A stretch of 64,000 nucleotides of DNA, taken from the NCBI RefSeq assembly GCF_964340395.1, contig NC_135557.1, positions 26,431,614 to 26,495,613 on the forward strand, in the 5' to 3' direction. Under the pieces are notes generated by a model that did no database searches, was not told where the DNA came from, and saw nothing but the letters and a program-made list of their open reading frames with translations. This document shows positions 21,441 through 34,612 of the stretch, piece after piece. The stretch is from Glandiceps talaboti (taxonomy: Eukaryota > Hemichordata > Enteropneusta > Spengelidae). The number at the start of each line of letters is the position of its first letter. Position 1 is the first letter of the stretch. Both the position numbers and the translations under genes were made by a program.

Positions 21441-23090
21441 GAGCGTCATTACATCTAAATAACAAAATAGATTTCAAAAATGTATTCTAGTTGCAGCTGC
21501 AGCTTTAACGATATATTAGTAATGAAAGTTTACTGTGTTCCATAAGCAAAAATAGTTATTTACAAAAATAACATGATGCCATGATACTGTTGTGATAAAA
21601 GATAATAATAGTCCTCCACTTTCACGTGTTGAAGTTACCAGGTTTTCTTTTGATATCAGGCACCCGAAGGTCACATTACACCACAAGTGAACACAGAGGG
21701 CTTTTACGCTGCATAACAGATGTACTATCATCTTCGGCTTTTGTTCGGCATCCTGCCGAGTGCAGAGCTGGGTCTTGTTGAAAGACTCGTCTTGAAGTAG
21801 CTTGTACTATGGAAGTATAGGTGTATCATGAATTATTTATAACGATAATTAAATATTCATGATAGCGATCAAATAATATTGATTTACCTTTATAGAATCG
21901 TGTTGTTTGGCGGGTGATAGTATGTTATACTTGTAATTATGCTGAAATGTACATAATTATAGTTTATTGCGTCATCACATTCATTCAAAATTGACTTAAC
22001 TCAAGGTCTTTCGTCCTACAACGTTTACAAGCTTCACCTGGCACCCCCGACGTCGAGTATAGTACAACAGCACCCTAAGAGACAGTGCTTGTAAATTGAT
22101 GGCTACTACATTATTAGAAAATACCAAAAATCATAATGCACTAAAGTCGAGTGTTTTCAAACTGTCATTGTATTTTCAACTTGTTCTTCTGTATTCTGGC
22201 GCTGTTTTAACAAACGTTAATATTGACACATAGGCTTTACAAGGACATAACTCTTCGCCGACTCGGTCAGATTTATACTAAATCTTGAAGTAGAATTCCT
22301 GTACGTGAAGGCATTACCTAACCAAACCGCTCCATTGCTAGATCAAAATGAGGTCTATACATTAACATTGTTGTGTTCGTATGAGCTAAATAAATTGATT
22401 TCGAAAAAGAAACGTTACTTTAGGTCAGAGATTTAACAATCAGGCTTGACAATGCTATTTTCCCAATTGTGTCCCGCCAAACATTATCGTCACAATTTAA
22501 TTCTCTCTCTGGGCTAATGTTGTGTGTAGCTGAAGTATCAGTTCCAATACAACGGTAATATATATCTACTAATCTGCTATATTGGTGTTATACTACCGTC
22601 CTGATCTCATTTCAACACATTAATTATCATGTGAAGACATCTAAAAACCCATGGTTTTCTGTGGTACTGTTGTATTTACATTGAAGACAAGTCGTATGGT
22701 GATGATTACTATGACATAATGTTTTTTTATCCCAATGTATTCGTTCCAGTTATTAACTTTACCTGACTGTAGTTATTCCCTTATTGACTCCAAATATCGC
22801 CAACTTATACTAAGATAACTCAGTACAAGCACTCACAATACACCATTTATAGCAAATTCAGAGGAATCCCATCGACTCGAGCAAATATGTAAGTGATAAC
22901 CATTACCGTCAGGTTTAAGTTGCTATGGTACCGGTAAATAGGACGACAGTTGCCATGGAAACTTAGCTTAGTATGATACTCATTAATGTGATGTTTCGTT
23001 TTATATGTGAATCTACACGTGATTTGAATGCATGTCACACGATCAACGTAGTGAATCGATGACTGTGTTTCCTTGCCTACAAATTCTTAG

Positions 23091-23279
23091 ACACACACAT
23101 ACATACATACATACATACATACATACATACATACATACATACATACATACATACATACATACATACATACATACATACAGTTACACATACATAATACACG
23201 TATGCATGTATACCAATTAAAACATTATGAATCTTACATATGTATAAGTTTATGTGTGTATATAAACATGTAAATACAC

Positions 23280-23318
<39 letters not shown>

Positions 23319-23350
23319 TGCGTGCATGCGTGCGTGTGTGTGTGTGTGTG
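23091..23350. repeat. (ACAT)n then (TG)n microsatellites
   Basis: ACAT units at 23091-23178 and TG/CG-rich repeats at 23280-23350, ending in a G-run. Confidence 0.95.
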
Positions 23351-24779
23351 TGGGGGGGGGTGTAAATTTATGTTTTCTTCACCTCAGCATCACCTCACGT
23401 TCCTGTAGGGTCATATGTTTAACGAGACATGCATTGCCTATGCGGTAACTAAGCACGCGTTAGTATCTCTAGGGCTTATTCATATGCAAATGAGTTCACC
23501 TACTCTGTGTTGTGAAGGCAGGGTACAACACTGGCAGTGCGAGAGCTTCGAGTGTGTAACTTCTAAACACTCAACACAACGTACGAACGTTTTTCATGTA
23601 ACGCTCGCTTCTGTCTATCTGTCAGCACTCTAGATTGCTGGTGTAGGAAAGGAGCCATGAAATCTTTAAGGTACGTCTATACTTCCATTGTAACTGAATT
23701 CGGGTAATTAGTAAGATTTAATCGTTTTAATTAACGAAATCTCTCAAGTGTTCACACTGGGGTGTCGTCGGCCAGGGTGGGTCACAGCGAATCAAATCTA
23801 TCCGTCCAGTCGTTGGTAACAACGGCACTCGGCTAGGATTACACGTACCCCAACAATATATGTCATTTTACCAATATGTCTTCCCATAGGGAGTTTATGA
23901 AGTACAGATTATTGTCAAACAATTTAGCTTGTAAATGAATAGCTTTGTCGTCCAGTAAGACGACACACTTAGAGCCCTGTGTAATCCGTTCAAAGTCGAA
24001 CCTGAATAGAATGGACCCTGGCCCCACAGCCTAGCGCCTGACGTAAAAATGACTGAAGTGAGTGATTATGTCAGTAATGTTCATACGGTAGGTGAGTATA
24101 CAATGGGTGGATATTTGGGCAATGTGAATTGATCACGTTGAAATCGACAACCGACAGTTGTTCTCATTTCATTTCACACTAGATGTGGTGTCTGTATGTG
24201 TCCACTGAACTGAGCTCATACAGTTAATCAAAGTGCAGTCCCTCTACTAATGTAAATGTTACGAATTTACACTCATCACTATCACAACTGAGATATATGT
24301 TAGGAATTTAATAATCTTTGTCGGTGTCGTTATCTGCTCATAATACTAGATTTGGAATTCGGTAACCCTCAGCAAATAAGCTTCCCTTGCTAATATATTT
24401 AATGACAAATAGTTGAAAACAGGTATGTTGATGCGTATCTGTGCTACTTCCTTCAGTCACCTCAATTTTCCATTGCCATTAATATTTTCAAGCTATCAGT
24501 AGTAGTATGCTTTGAATACATACCGGTTACAGGGCCTACGATTAGGGTATATGACTTAACTTGAATTGACAATGTCCTACCATAGATATATCTGTTTCTA
24601 TTGTTTCTATTGTTCTATAAACAAAGTACAGACACCGCTGTAAATTATTTGTGTTTTTTATTGTTTACTGATAATAACGTCATCGATTTTTTTATCACTG
24701 CATGCGTTGACGAACTACTTCCCACTCGTTCTGTCATTCTCTCTATGTATCCGCCTATCTCCTGTTATCTCCAGAGCTT

Positions 24780-24782
24780 GGC

Positions 24783-24842
<60 letters not shown>
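24780..24842. repeat. (CTGT)n microsatellite
   Basis: About sixteen CTGT units followed by CTAT variants. Confidence 0.95.
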
Positions 24843-24848
<6 letters not shown>

Positions 24849-24929
24849 GTAATATCTATCTATCTAGTAATATCTGTCTATCGTCGCCTAAATAGCCAAA
24901 AGTGTTGACAATTTAAACATTTATTAGTA

Positions 24930-25340
24930 TTCATATGCAGCCGACGAGATACACCCAAGTAGTGCTATACCATTACACGGAATCACAGCCGATGAGATAC
25001 CCCCAGGTAGTGCTATACCCATTACACGATACCACAGCCTATGAGATACCCCCAACTATATAGTACTATACCCCCACGAGATCACAGCCTGAGTTACACC
25101 AACTACATAGTGCTATACCCCACGAGATCACAACCTATGAGTTACACCAACTACATAGTGCTATACCCCACGAGATCACAACCTATGAGATACACCCAAC
25201 TACATAGTGCTATACCCCACGAGATCACAGCCTATGAGATACACGTGACCCAACTACATAGTACTATACCCCACGAGATCACAGCCTATGATTTACACCA
25301 ACTATATAGTGCTATATACCCCCACGAGATCACAGCCTCA
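24930..25340. repeat. Degenerate 45-55-bp repeat, about 8 copies
   Basis: Built around CACGAGATCACAGCCTATGA, then CCAACTACATAGTGCTATAC, with indels between units. Confidence 0.85.
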
Positions 25341-26093
25341 TATTATGAAAGACGCCGGGCTGTAATAATACTTTATGTTAGAGATGCCAGTCAACTCAAT
25401 GGTGAAACCATTATCTCCATCATTTTATTGTCAACTCCTCACGACTACGTCTTCCCGTTGCCCTTAGCAACGATCACAGAATCATATACATGTACTGTTA
25501 TTGTGAAGCCATTTTACCGACGCAATTACTTCTTAGATAACGTATAGACACCATAGCATACATATACAATGACTTTACAGCAGTTCAATTTCAAAATTAG
25601 ATTCTATTTGATTTATCGCCGATGGATTTTTTTCCCAGTTATAAAACAAGACTGCGATGTGTTGTAAGTAATACCGTGAATAATTGAGAAATCGAAGGAG
25701 AGTACTGCAAGTATTTCACTTTTGTCAGTCACTATGTCTTATGTATATTTCAAGTACAGTCGCCTTATTTCAATTATTGATTTTTGCTAGGCTTTGCTGA
25801 GTATTCCGATTCGTGAATGAATTATAATCAGTACTTAGGTAGGAAATCCTGCCACTTCATTGATTGAACCGACCGGCAAAGCTTTCATTGATGTGTAAAT
25901 TAATTTCCGCATATTGAACAGAAAAAAAAACGTAATAACAACGCCTTACCCCTGGTTTCCTCGCTCTGTTAGGTATCAAATGCGAGTGAGTTAATTTCCG
26001 TATAGTCAATAGGGAGTAAAATGTAATGACGGTGTCTAAGTTACCCTGACTACCTTGTTCTGTTTAGTAAAACGAAGAATAACAAAGATGCAT

Positions 26094-26203
26094 ACACATA
26101 CATACATACATACATACATACATACATACATACATACATACATACATACATACATACATACATACATACACACACACACATATATACAGACAGACAGTCA
26201 GTC

Positions 26204-26281
<78 letters not shown>
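26094..26281. repeat. (CATA)n then (CAGA)n microsatellites
   Basis: CATA units at 26094-26168 and CAGA units at 26188-26281. Confidence 0.95.
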
Positions 26282-26282
<1 letters not shown>

Positions 26283-29033
26283 TAAATAAATAAATTCAGC
26301 GATCAGACGTTATTTTCCCCAAATGAAAAAATATCGAGTGATAAAAGAATAAATGGTTAATAATATATTGCAACATCTGAGAGTTACATGGATAGATTTG
26401 TTTGTTTAGCGGTGTCACAATAAACACATTAAGTTTACAGGTACGTCTACAGATAATAACGTCTGACAAAATTTCAAAACATCCCCCAAGCAAGCAAACT
26501 CTCCTGGTTTAAGGTTTAACTCGAAATCCTTTTGAAAACCACTTCACAAAAAACCTACTGGTACGTATCGGAAACAAAGTCTACAGTCTACAATACACAG
26601 TATATAGTACCACACTCTGTATTGTTTAAGGAGAAATGTCTTTTGTGTTGAGTTGTTTTTGTGTCAGAGTTCATGTATTGAAAGTTAGTAAGGGGACGTG
26701 TTTACCAAGGATACACATAGATAGAATGTCCTTAGTTAGTACATTCTATTCATACAGCCTAGAATGCTAGATTGTCAATGCAGTGTTTTGTGAAATGGCG
26801 GAAAGGGTACTGAACTGTACACGCTCCAGTGAAAAAAGAAGGTTTCAACGTTTAAAAATGTTTTGAAAGGTTGATGTTTTGTATTTTAGTCCATTATTCT
26901 GTTTGTGTGTTTTGGGAGTTTCTTTATTCTAAGCTGTAATTCATCAGCCCATTAAACTGATTTAAATTTTTACTTTTTGAATTTAAAAATCTCAATAAAT
27001 ATGAAGTGTGTTACTTATCCAATCGTACACAGATTTTTCGTAGTCTCAATACTATCTCTGATTAGTTTGGACATAGACTGTGGAGTAGAAATGACTTGGA
27101 TAGCTACATTTTGTAGTTGAGAGATATACTTCGTGTTAGTGTCTGAACTATTTATCCAATAGCTATATTTATCCAACCACGTTGTACTAAATTTACTATA
27201 CAGGTAACATGCACAAAATATATTAAGTCTTCTAAAGTGTCACTTCCACAATTCCGTCACGTGACAGACAACACCAAAATATCGGAAGTTGTTTAACAGA
27301 ATGTTTGAAAATACTGATGCTTTAATAGATCAAAGTCCAATAATTTCAGATAAAACACGAAGTATAAAATGTACCTATATGTTGTGCAGGGATGTGACCT
27401 CAACTTCATGATATGTTCTACAAGTATTATGCAAATTAGTGGTGTTGACTAAATACAGGAGTTGAACCATGCAAACACACATTGTACAAATAATTTACTT
27501 TACATACACTGCGTATAACATTATCGATCGACAGCCAGGATTATGTTTGGCATCGTGTAGTCATGTTTCCTTGCTTGCTTGTCAAAACTTTCCAACAATA
27601 CAGCTGAAAGGGGGGGGGGGAGGGGATGAGCGAGTGATACAAACATCTTATACAGGTCTTATTTTCGCCATGTAAATATTCTCATCAATTAATCCAAGTG
27701 TTGACAGGCACACTATGAATAGAAGAAGCGGCAAACAATCAAATCGCGTATATACGTATATACTAGACTCGCAGGCAAAAACAGACAAACAGACAGGCAC
27801 ACGACAGACAGAGACAGACTTCGATTCAGAACCATGGATTTATAGACTTGGCAGTCATAAAACGCAAAGATACGAAGTGGCTGAAGTTACCAACCTGAAT
27901 GTACATAATGTAGTATACATAAACTTCTATGTGAATTTACTATGCAGACTTATAAACATAAAATAAGAATCAGAATGGAATAATCTACGATGTAGAACAA
28001 TAAAACTGGGTACAACGTGTGTCAGTGAGAAAGTAAATTCCAAAACATCTGGAAATTATAGCTCTCTACATAGACATTCTCTCCATTGTCTACGTCTAAA
28101 CACAGAAATATAAGTACCACAGTTTATTCTCATGGCGGTTTGTGTTATCGACAACTTTGCCTTGTTTTGTAATGTTGATAGTAAAATTGTACGATTTTTT
28201 TTTACAGTGAGTCTTGTTTTTTGTATTCTCCTTGTGAGATATCAAATCTGCGTGTACAAGTTTTAACACCACATACCAAGGCTGAAGTATTTAGTTATTG
28301 AGATATCAAATGTGTGTATACAAGTTTTAACACCACTTACCAAGATTAATTAATACAAAGTAACATTATACAATGAAAACCAATAGAAATCAACCACGAT
28401 GTTCCTTCGTGATTTTTTTATGTTGGACTTTAGAGAATTGATTATTCAATCGACAGACGGTGGTTTTGTTGAGAGGACGAGGACTACATAAATCGACGTC
28501 ACAGGGATTACATGTGAACAGTGGTGATGACGTAATTCAATGACGTAATAGTGTATCATGTATTATCACAATTCTACTGAAACTCTTATTTACACTTTCA
28601 TTTCTTTGCTGGTTGGTTGTGAATCGTGCATGATAAAAAATAAAAGCAGAAAAACTGCCGACAAAGCCGACAAAGAGTCACCAAAAGTCACCGATTTCCC
28701 TAATAAGTTGATGTGAGTTGACAGAAGAAACTACTTCTAAACAAAGGTCAATATGTTTTCCAAATTGTACCACAATTGAACCTGTCGGTTGGTACCGACT
28801 GTTTCTGTCTTGTGTGAATCTGATCGTAGGGGGCGCCCTTGGAATGAAATGGTGGCTCAACAGGTGGTTTTTGATGATCTGCATGGTGATGGTGTATAGA
28901 AATACTGAATATCGCAGAAATAATTTATGTTAATGTTTATAAGTATATTTTTCTTTGTTATCATTTACAGGTTTATTATGTAAGTGACAGATAGCAGCTC
29001 TCACATAGAAGTCATTATCCATAGGCTAACAAC

Positions 29034-30329
29034 ATGGATTTTGCATACATTTTTGGAGGGAAACGAACGACGAAGAAACCGTCGACGTTGAGAAAACCCC
29101 GCGAAGAACCAACAGTAAAATACATCGATAAAGCGAGGGCAATCGCTATTGCACGACAGTTGAAAATTACAAAGGTTGGCAAGGTAACGCTACGAATTAA
29201 CAGCAAAAATAGTTTGGACTCAGAATTGCCTAAAGTTCCATTGTCGGACACGCGTATGACGACCAGAAAAGCGATTCTGGAGAAACAGAAGGGCCTAAAT
29301 AATGCCATGCATACCAAGGATTCAGCTGTTGGTAAATGTATACTGAAGGCAAATGACTACCAGGAACGACAATTCCGACGGTACGCCACTCAAATGGATG
29401 ACGGAAAGGAGAGAACACATTACACCATGAAGGAAAAGAAACGCTCTTTTGTAACTAGACAACGAAACTTCAATCAAGAACCAATCACATCTGTTGAAGA
29501 TGAAATAAATTGCATTATGAATGAACGGCGTGCAAGATCGACAACGCCCACCAAAGTGGAAGATACATACCTCCCGAAAACCGAGTCGTCAGGTGTATAC
29601 AGATCAGCATTCAATTATTCCGTCCGATCCCCGATGACATCGAGTATATTTCTTACGACACCATCCCCATTTGATGGCGATAGAACTCGAACGGCGAGTA
29701 GGCTATCAACTTTGAGAGAGGCTAGTCGGGAAGCGAGTTCACCCTTGCCTGGAAAAATGACTCGTGAGAACACTGGTTTGAAGAGTGCAGAACCATCTCG
29801 CCCATCAACAAGGGGTCAGGCAACATCCGACTCTGATGCAGACGACGTTGAACTACGAGTCAGTGAAGGGCGACGGAAGTTAAAGAAGCGAGTCTCGATC
29901 GCAGACGAGAAGTCTGGCGAAAAGAAGGCACCGAGTCGTAGAAGATATAACCGACGCAGCAGTTCTATTATATCTCTCATACCAAAACGTAGCCCTACTC
30001 CGTCAAAGGCAGGAGAGGCGAAACTACAAACTTTCCGCCCAATCACCCCAATAGAGGAATTGGCACACTCGGGGGAATACGAAGGCATAGCCACTGACGA
30101 TGAAAGATTCACAAAGCTTGAAGGATTACTAGTACCTGATTCGTCACAAGATGCAATGCTCATTGCATCGGAATACGGCAAAAGATTTACATACAAGCCA
30201 AGATATTCTCATCGAAGGCCAAAGAACATGCCAGCTGAGAAAAACAGCGAAAATGCCAAAAAGTTCGATAAATTTTTGCAAGAACAGAAACTGAGAAAGC
30301 AGTCAAGTCGAAGCGTCTCATCTGTGTAA
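29034..30329 (+). CDS. Uncharacterised basic Ser/Thr-rich protein, 431 aa, single coding exon
   Basis: I do not recognise this protein. ATG at 29034 has good context (AACATGG), with an in-frame stop just upstream at 29022, so the N-terminus is firm; a likely 5'UTR acceptor (CATTTACAG) ends at 28970. The frame is unbroken for 432 codons with balanced, non-repetitive codon use, unlike the surrounding simple repeats. The product is Lys/Arg- and Ser/Thr-rich with no signal peptide or membrane segment. The N-terminus (residues 1-60) has MDFAYIFGGKRTTKK and ARAIAIARQLKITKVGKVTL. Residues about 283-320 hold clustered basophilic phosphorylation-like sites (KKRVSIAD, RRRYNRRSSSIISLIPKRSP). The C-terminus is SSRSVSSV, compatible with a PDZ-ligand form. 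It looks largely disordered and could be a cytoskeletal or ciliary adaptor, but no function is claimed. No close AATAAA follows the stop; the first seen is near 31499. Confidence 0.72.
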   Translation: MDFAYIFGGKRTTKKPSTLRKPREEPTVKYIDKARAIAIARQLKITKVGKVTLRINSKNSLDSELPKVPLSDTRMTTRKAILEKQKGLNNAMHTKDSAVGKCILKANDYQERQFRRYATQMDDGKERTHYTMKEKKRSFVTRQRNFNQEPITSVEDEINCIMNERRARSTTPTKVEDTYLPKTESSGVYRSAFNYSVRSPMTSSIFLTTPSPFDGDRTRTASRLSTLREASREASSPLPGKMTRENTGLKSAEPSRPSTRGQATSDSDADDVELRVSEGRRKLKKRVSIADEKSGEKKAPSRRRYNRRSSSIISLIPKRSPTPSKAGEAKLQTFRPITPIEELAHSGEYEGIATDDERFTKLEGLLVPDSSQDAMLIASEYGKRFTYKPRYSHRRPKNMPAEKNSENAKKFDKFLQEQKLRKQSSRSVSSV

Positions 30330-31700
30330 ACTGTGGGCGTCATCAATCTCTTCGTGTACTAAACTCAAAGGAAAGTTATATTCTACGCTTTCCGAAACTA
30401 ACCTTTGTTGCACAGAAACTATATTATTATAGCAAATTCAGCCTGGGATACCATGTGGCATTTCGAAACAACTCGGGAGGGGAACTTCGCTGTTTTTCTA
30501 CAGTTGACTTTCCCTCCAACTTTGAAAAATCGCATATATTTTATACAAATGATATTGTCAAGTTCGTTTCAGATTCGGGTAATGTCAATCACACGTCCTC
30601 AATAAGTGCCAAAAAAGTGTCGAAATTTACAGACTTTTTTTTTATAGAGACAGAATTGCTGATAAGAATCTGAAGTGACGCTTCATTTCACTCTGGGTCA
30701 AAGTGCAACCGACGTGAAGACAAGTATTTGTCAAAAATGGGTTTCACGGTTCCAGCACAGTAGTTTTAACAGTAGGTGTTGACCTACATAGAACACAGTT
30801 ACGTTACATATAACCTCAAGAGTTTATGACGAATGATGTATTTTCAGCAAATATTGAGCATACGTCGACAAGTACGACTGATTTCTGCAATTGTTCAGCA
30901 TTGATCATGAATTACGGTGGTTTTGCCACGGTGTCTCGGACAATCGACAGATTTCAACTCAATTAGCTGAGCTTTCATTTCAAGAAGGCGTTCCAATGAA
31001 AGTCGGAAACAGTTTTCTTTTTTCAGTTTATGACCCAACTTCAAAGAAGAAGCTATTAATCTACTTTGCTGTCCAGTTCGTGTGTATTTCACAGAAATAT
31101 GTGTTCAGTATTACAATTTTCATTTGAAATGGTTGCCAAATTAGTATGTTTTATGTTTGAACATATTTTAGTATTTTTAATGAAATTTGTCATGACACAT
31201 AGAATGACATAAGAAAATTTCAATTGTTCCTTCAAGAAATCAACCATATATGGTGCCATTTAGTCGAATCAGGTATATTCAGTGGATAATCAACTTTCTA
31301 AAAAAAGATATGACACTAATTTCATGAGTATGTGATATGTAAATATGTGCTGATTTTGTATAACAAGTACTTGATAACTGTTTTACAGACATAATTTACA
31401 TGGCCTGCTGCAAAATTGATTTGAAAGTTTTCAATGATAAAACAAGAATGTAGTATCTTTTATACTAATCATTGGTTTATACTGAAGTCTATCAATTTAA
31501 TAAATGATAAATAATATCTAAAATACAACCAATCATTAACGACATATAAACAGTCACAAACACACACACACACACACACACACATGCATATATACATACA
31601 TGCATACATACATACATACATACATACATACATACATACATGCATACATACATACATACATACATACACACATACATACACACATACATACATACATACA

Positions 31701-31732
<32 letters not shown>

Positions 31733-32929
31733 CATACATACACACACATAGACACATGTAAAGACACATATACAGATACTGACAGACATACAAACAGACA
31801 CTACGGCTGTGCTTTGGTGGCAGATGTTAGTGTTTGAAGTTGTAATTGGATATTGTTTTATGTTGATTAGCTGTGATTGGATAGTGTTATTCTAGATTGG
31901 GTGTGATTGGATGGCGTTATTTTAGCTTGACTGTGATATTGGTTGGTCTTATAGCTAAATGATGTTAATTTGGTGATTCACTCATGTAATATTATGTTCA
32001 GACAACTTCAAATGCAAAACAAACATATAGGTTCCATGTACAGTGTGGATGCAGAAGTAGTCAAGTTGATGTGTTGATTATCAGATTGAAAATAAACAAT
32101 TGAAGTGATTAAAATCACCAAGTCCATTGTGTAATGTTTTCATTGCAAGCCTATTTGAATGCACTGTAAGAGAAGAGCAATGCTTATCTGTTAAATATGA
32201 TTGGGCAAAGGATCCTGCTGTGTTTCTTGCATCTCTGTTATTGTTAGTGTAGAGTTGAAATATGTCTATCTTTGTGTAAAAAACGTAATGTCCCATGACT
32301 GAAACACCAAGCCTACATCATTTTAGTTGTATTTTTAGCTTGAATGTGATTCGATGGTGTTATTCTACACTATAGCTGTGGTAATGTCAGTTTAGGATGA
32401 TATGGTGTGCAGTGATTGGTTATAGAGAACCTTAACTGTTGTCATAACAACAACACGAATTACAACAATTTCTTCACTGAATAACGTAATATTTCCATAT
32501 ACTAGTACATGATGAACATCTTCCGTAACTTACTGGCATGTCTTTACCTTTTTTCACTTTTGTGGCTAATGAAAATACCTACGTTTTTTTTCACAATTCT
32601 ACAAATTTAGATTCTAAGCATTCCCTTGATTCTTGTTTTACTTTATGTTTTACGCAAGTAAATTTGGCTTATGTCTGTTTTGTGAAATCGCCGTGATAAG
32701 TACGCTTGTCAACGATAAAACACTGTCGCGGCTGTACGAGCGCCCTCAACGACGTACCTTATTCTCTAAATTACCTTTGTTTTATTCAGCTGTTTTTCTA
32801 CAGAAAGTTTCTTTTGCTCATCTGAAAACATGAAGAGCCCCAGCAACGATCTATCTTATAGTTTAAATGACCTCAATATACCTTGTTTCGTTCAGCTGCA
32901 AATGTGAAGAGCACCATTGACAACCTACA
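30330..32929. other. 3' flank of the 431-aa gene and spacer
   Basis: The first 1.1 kb may be 3'UTR. (CATA)n/(CA)n microsatellites lie at 31558-31750. No further gene recognised. Confidence 0.5.
31558..31750. repeat. (CA)n / (CATA)n microsatellite
   Basis: CA units, then CATA/TGCA variants, about 190 bp. Open frames here (Met-Tyr-Val-Cys repeats on the minus strand) are artefacts. Confidence 0.95.
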
Positions 32930-33070
32930 AGTATAGAGTGACAGGGGCCTAACACCATGTTGACCAAGTATAGAGTGACAGGGGGCTAACACCATGTAGA
33001 CCAAGTATAGCGTGACAGGGGGCCTAACACCATGTAGACCAAGTATAGAGTGACAGGGGGCTACCACCAT
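32930..33070. repeat. 35-bp tandem repeat, 4 copies
   Basis: Units of AAGTATAGAGTGACAGGGGG, then CTAACACCATGTAGACC, with small differences. Confidence 0.9.
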
Positions 33071-33147
33071 GTACTGCTTTAAGTTTATAATCTATCCCTC
33101 TGATTCTTTCCCTTCTAGTAAAATGATAATATGATGCCTTGACATAC

Positions 33148-33305
33148 TAATAAATAATAACACCTTGGCTTGTGTTGCTTGGTTACTAATAAATAATAAC
33201 ACCTTGGCCTGTGTTGCTTGGTTACTAATAAATAATAACACCTTGGCCTGTGTTGCTTGGTTACTAACAAATAATAACACCTTGGCCTGTGTTGCTTGGT
33301 TACTC
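33148..33305. repeat. 39-bp tandem repeat, 4 copies
   Basis: Units of TAATAAATAATAACACCTTG, then GCCTGTGTTGCTTGGTTAC. The multiple-of-three period opens short frames on both strands, but no gene is implied. Confidence 0.92.
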
Positions 33306-34054
33306 GATTTCAAAGATTTTGAATACATTCTGTGTACCAAGTTGTCATAAATTTGTAAACCGAACTGTGCCTTGTAATATAGGGCAATAATTTCATACAT
33401 CAATACACATTTGTACATCAAGTCTTCATACATCAATACACATTTGTACATCAAGTCTTCACATTTATATTTTCCAATTTTCTTCTTAAAAAGTTCAACA
33501 TGATATTAAGATTACAACAAGAATATACACATGTACCAGTAGAAACTGTTTAATATGCAGCACATATGTGACCTTTCACATCTAATTTGCATATTCAGAA
33601 TTATACTAATTTGCATACTGTTGTCATATTATGCAAAGATAAGGATGAGATTGTTCAACTACTTGAAAAAAATGAAGTATTTACATAAATTTGAAATAGT
33701 CACTGATAACTGTAAATCAAAGGCTTTAATTTCAAAATTAGGATAGATAAAGATGGAAGTATTTCTGAATACATTTTAGAGAATAGAAACACATTAACAC
33801 TGCTTACAAAATAAATCTGGCATATACTAACCTAAAAGGATAAATCTGGCATATACTAACATAAAAGGATATTGGCACTTATTAAGGATAAGTTTTCTTT
33901 GAAAACTGAAAAGTTAAGATTGCAGCTTATGAACTTTCCCGCACTAAATTATACGGAAAGAGTTGTCTTCAATATAATTCACTTAACTTGTCATATCAGT
34001 CAGCACTTGGGAAGCTTAAATATGTAAACACTGCTCAGACAAGCATTCTTAGTA

Positions 34055-34405
34055 CAGGTCTAGAGGGTTAAAATAGTACAAGGCAACTAACTTATTCACA
34101 GTACCTGTAGTAGCATTTTACCTCATATTAGAGGGTCAAAATAGAACAAGAAGGTTGACTTATTCTCAGTACCTGTAATTGCATTTTCTCATACTAGAGG
34201 GTTAAAATAGAACAACAAGGCAACTAACTTATTCTCAGTACCTGTAATTGCATTTTCTCATACTAGAGGGTTAAAATAGAACAACAAGGCAACTAACTTA
34301 TTCACAGTACCTGTAGTAGCATTTTACCTCATACTAGAGGGTTAAAATAGAACAAGGTTGACTTATCCTCAGTACCTGTAATTGCATTTTCTCATACTAG
34401 AGGCA
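34055..34405. repeat. 60-68-bp tandem repeat, about 5 copies
   Basis: Units contain CTAGAGGGTTAAAATAGAAC, then TTCTCAGTACCTGTAATTGC. Confidence 0.9.
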
Positions 34406-34612
34406 AAAGGGCGATATTAACAGATCACTGAGCGTTATTGCAGCTTACTTACTCACATGTTGCTGAGCTGCTAACTTTGTCGTAAATGAAATGTTCACCA
34501 ACCAATTTTAGCCATGAGTATAGAAATTGACCCTTACAAGCACTAACGTGTGTTCTTTTTGTACAACTACTAGGTTCAGTCAAACTTACGCCCATACCAG
34601 CCTTGTCAACTG

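Larger units (their letters stand above)
20683..29033. other. Intergenic region, no confident gene
   Basis: About 8.3 kb of A+T-rich DNA with minisatellites (20881-21120, 21271-21418, 24930-25340) and several microsatellites, listed separately. No frame shows family similarity or a convincing exon structure. A probable 5'UTR splice acceptor for the next gene is at 28970/28971. Confidence 0.55.
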
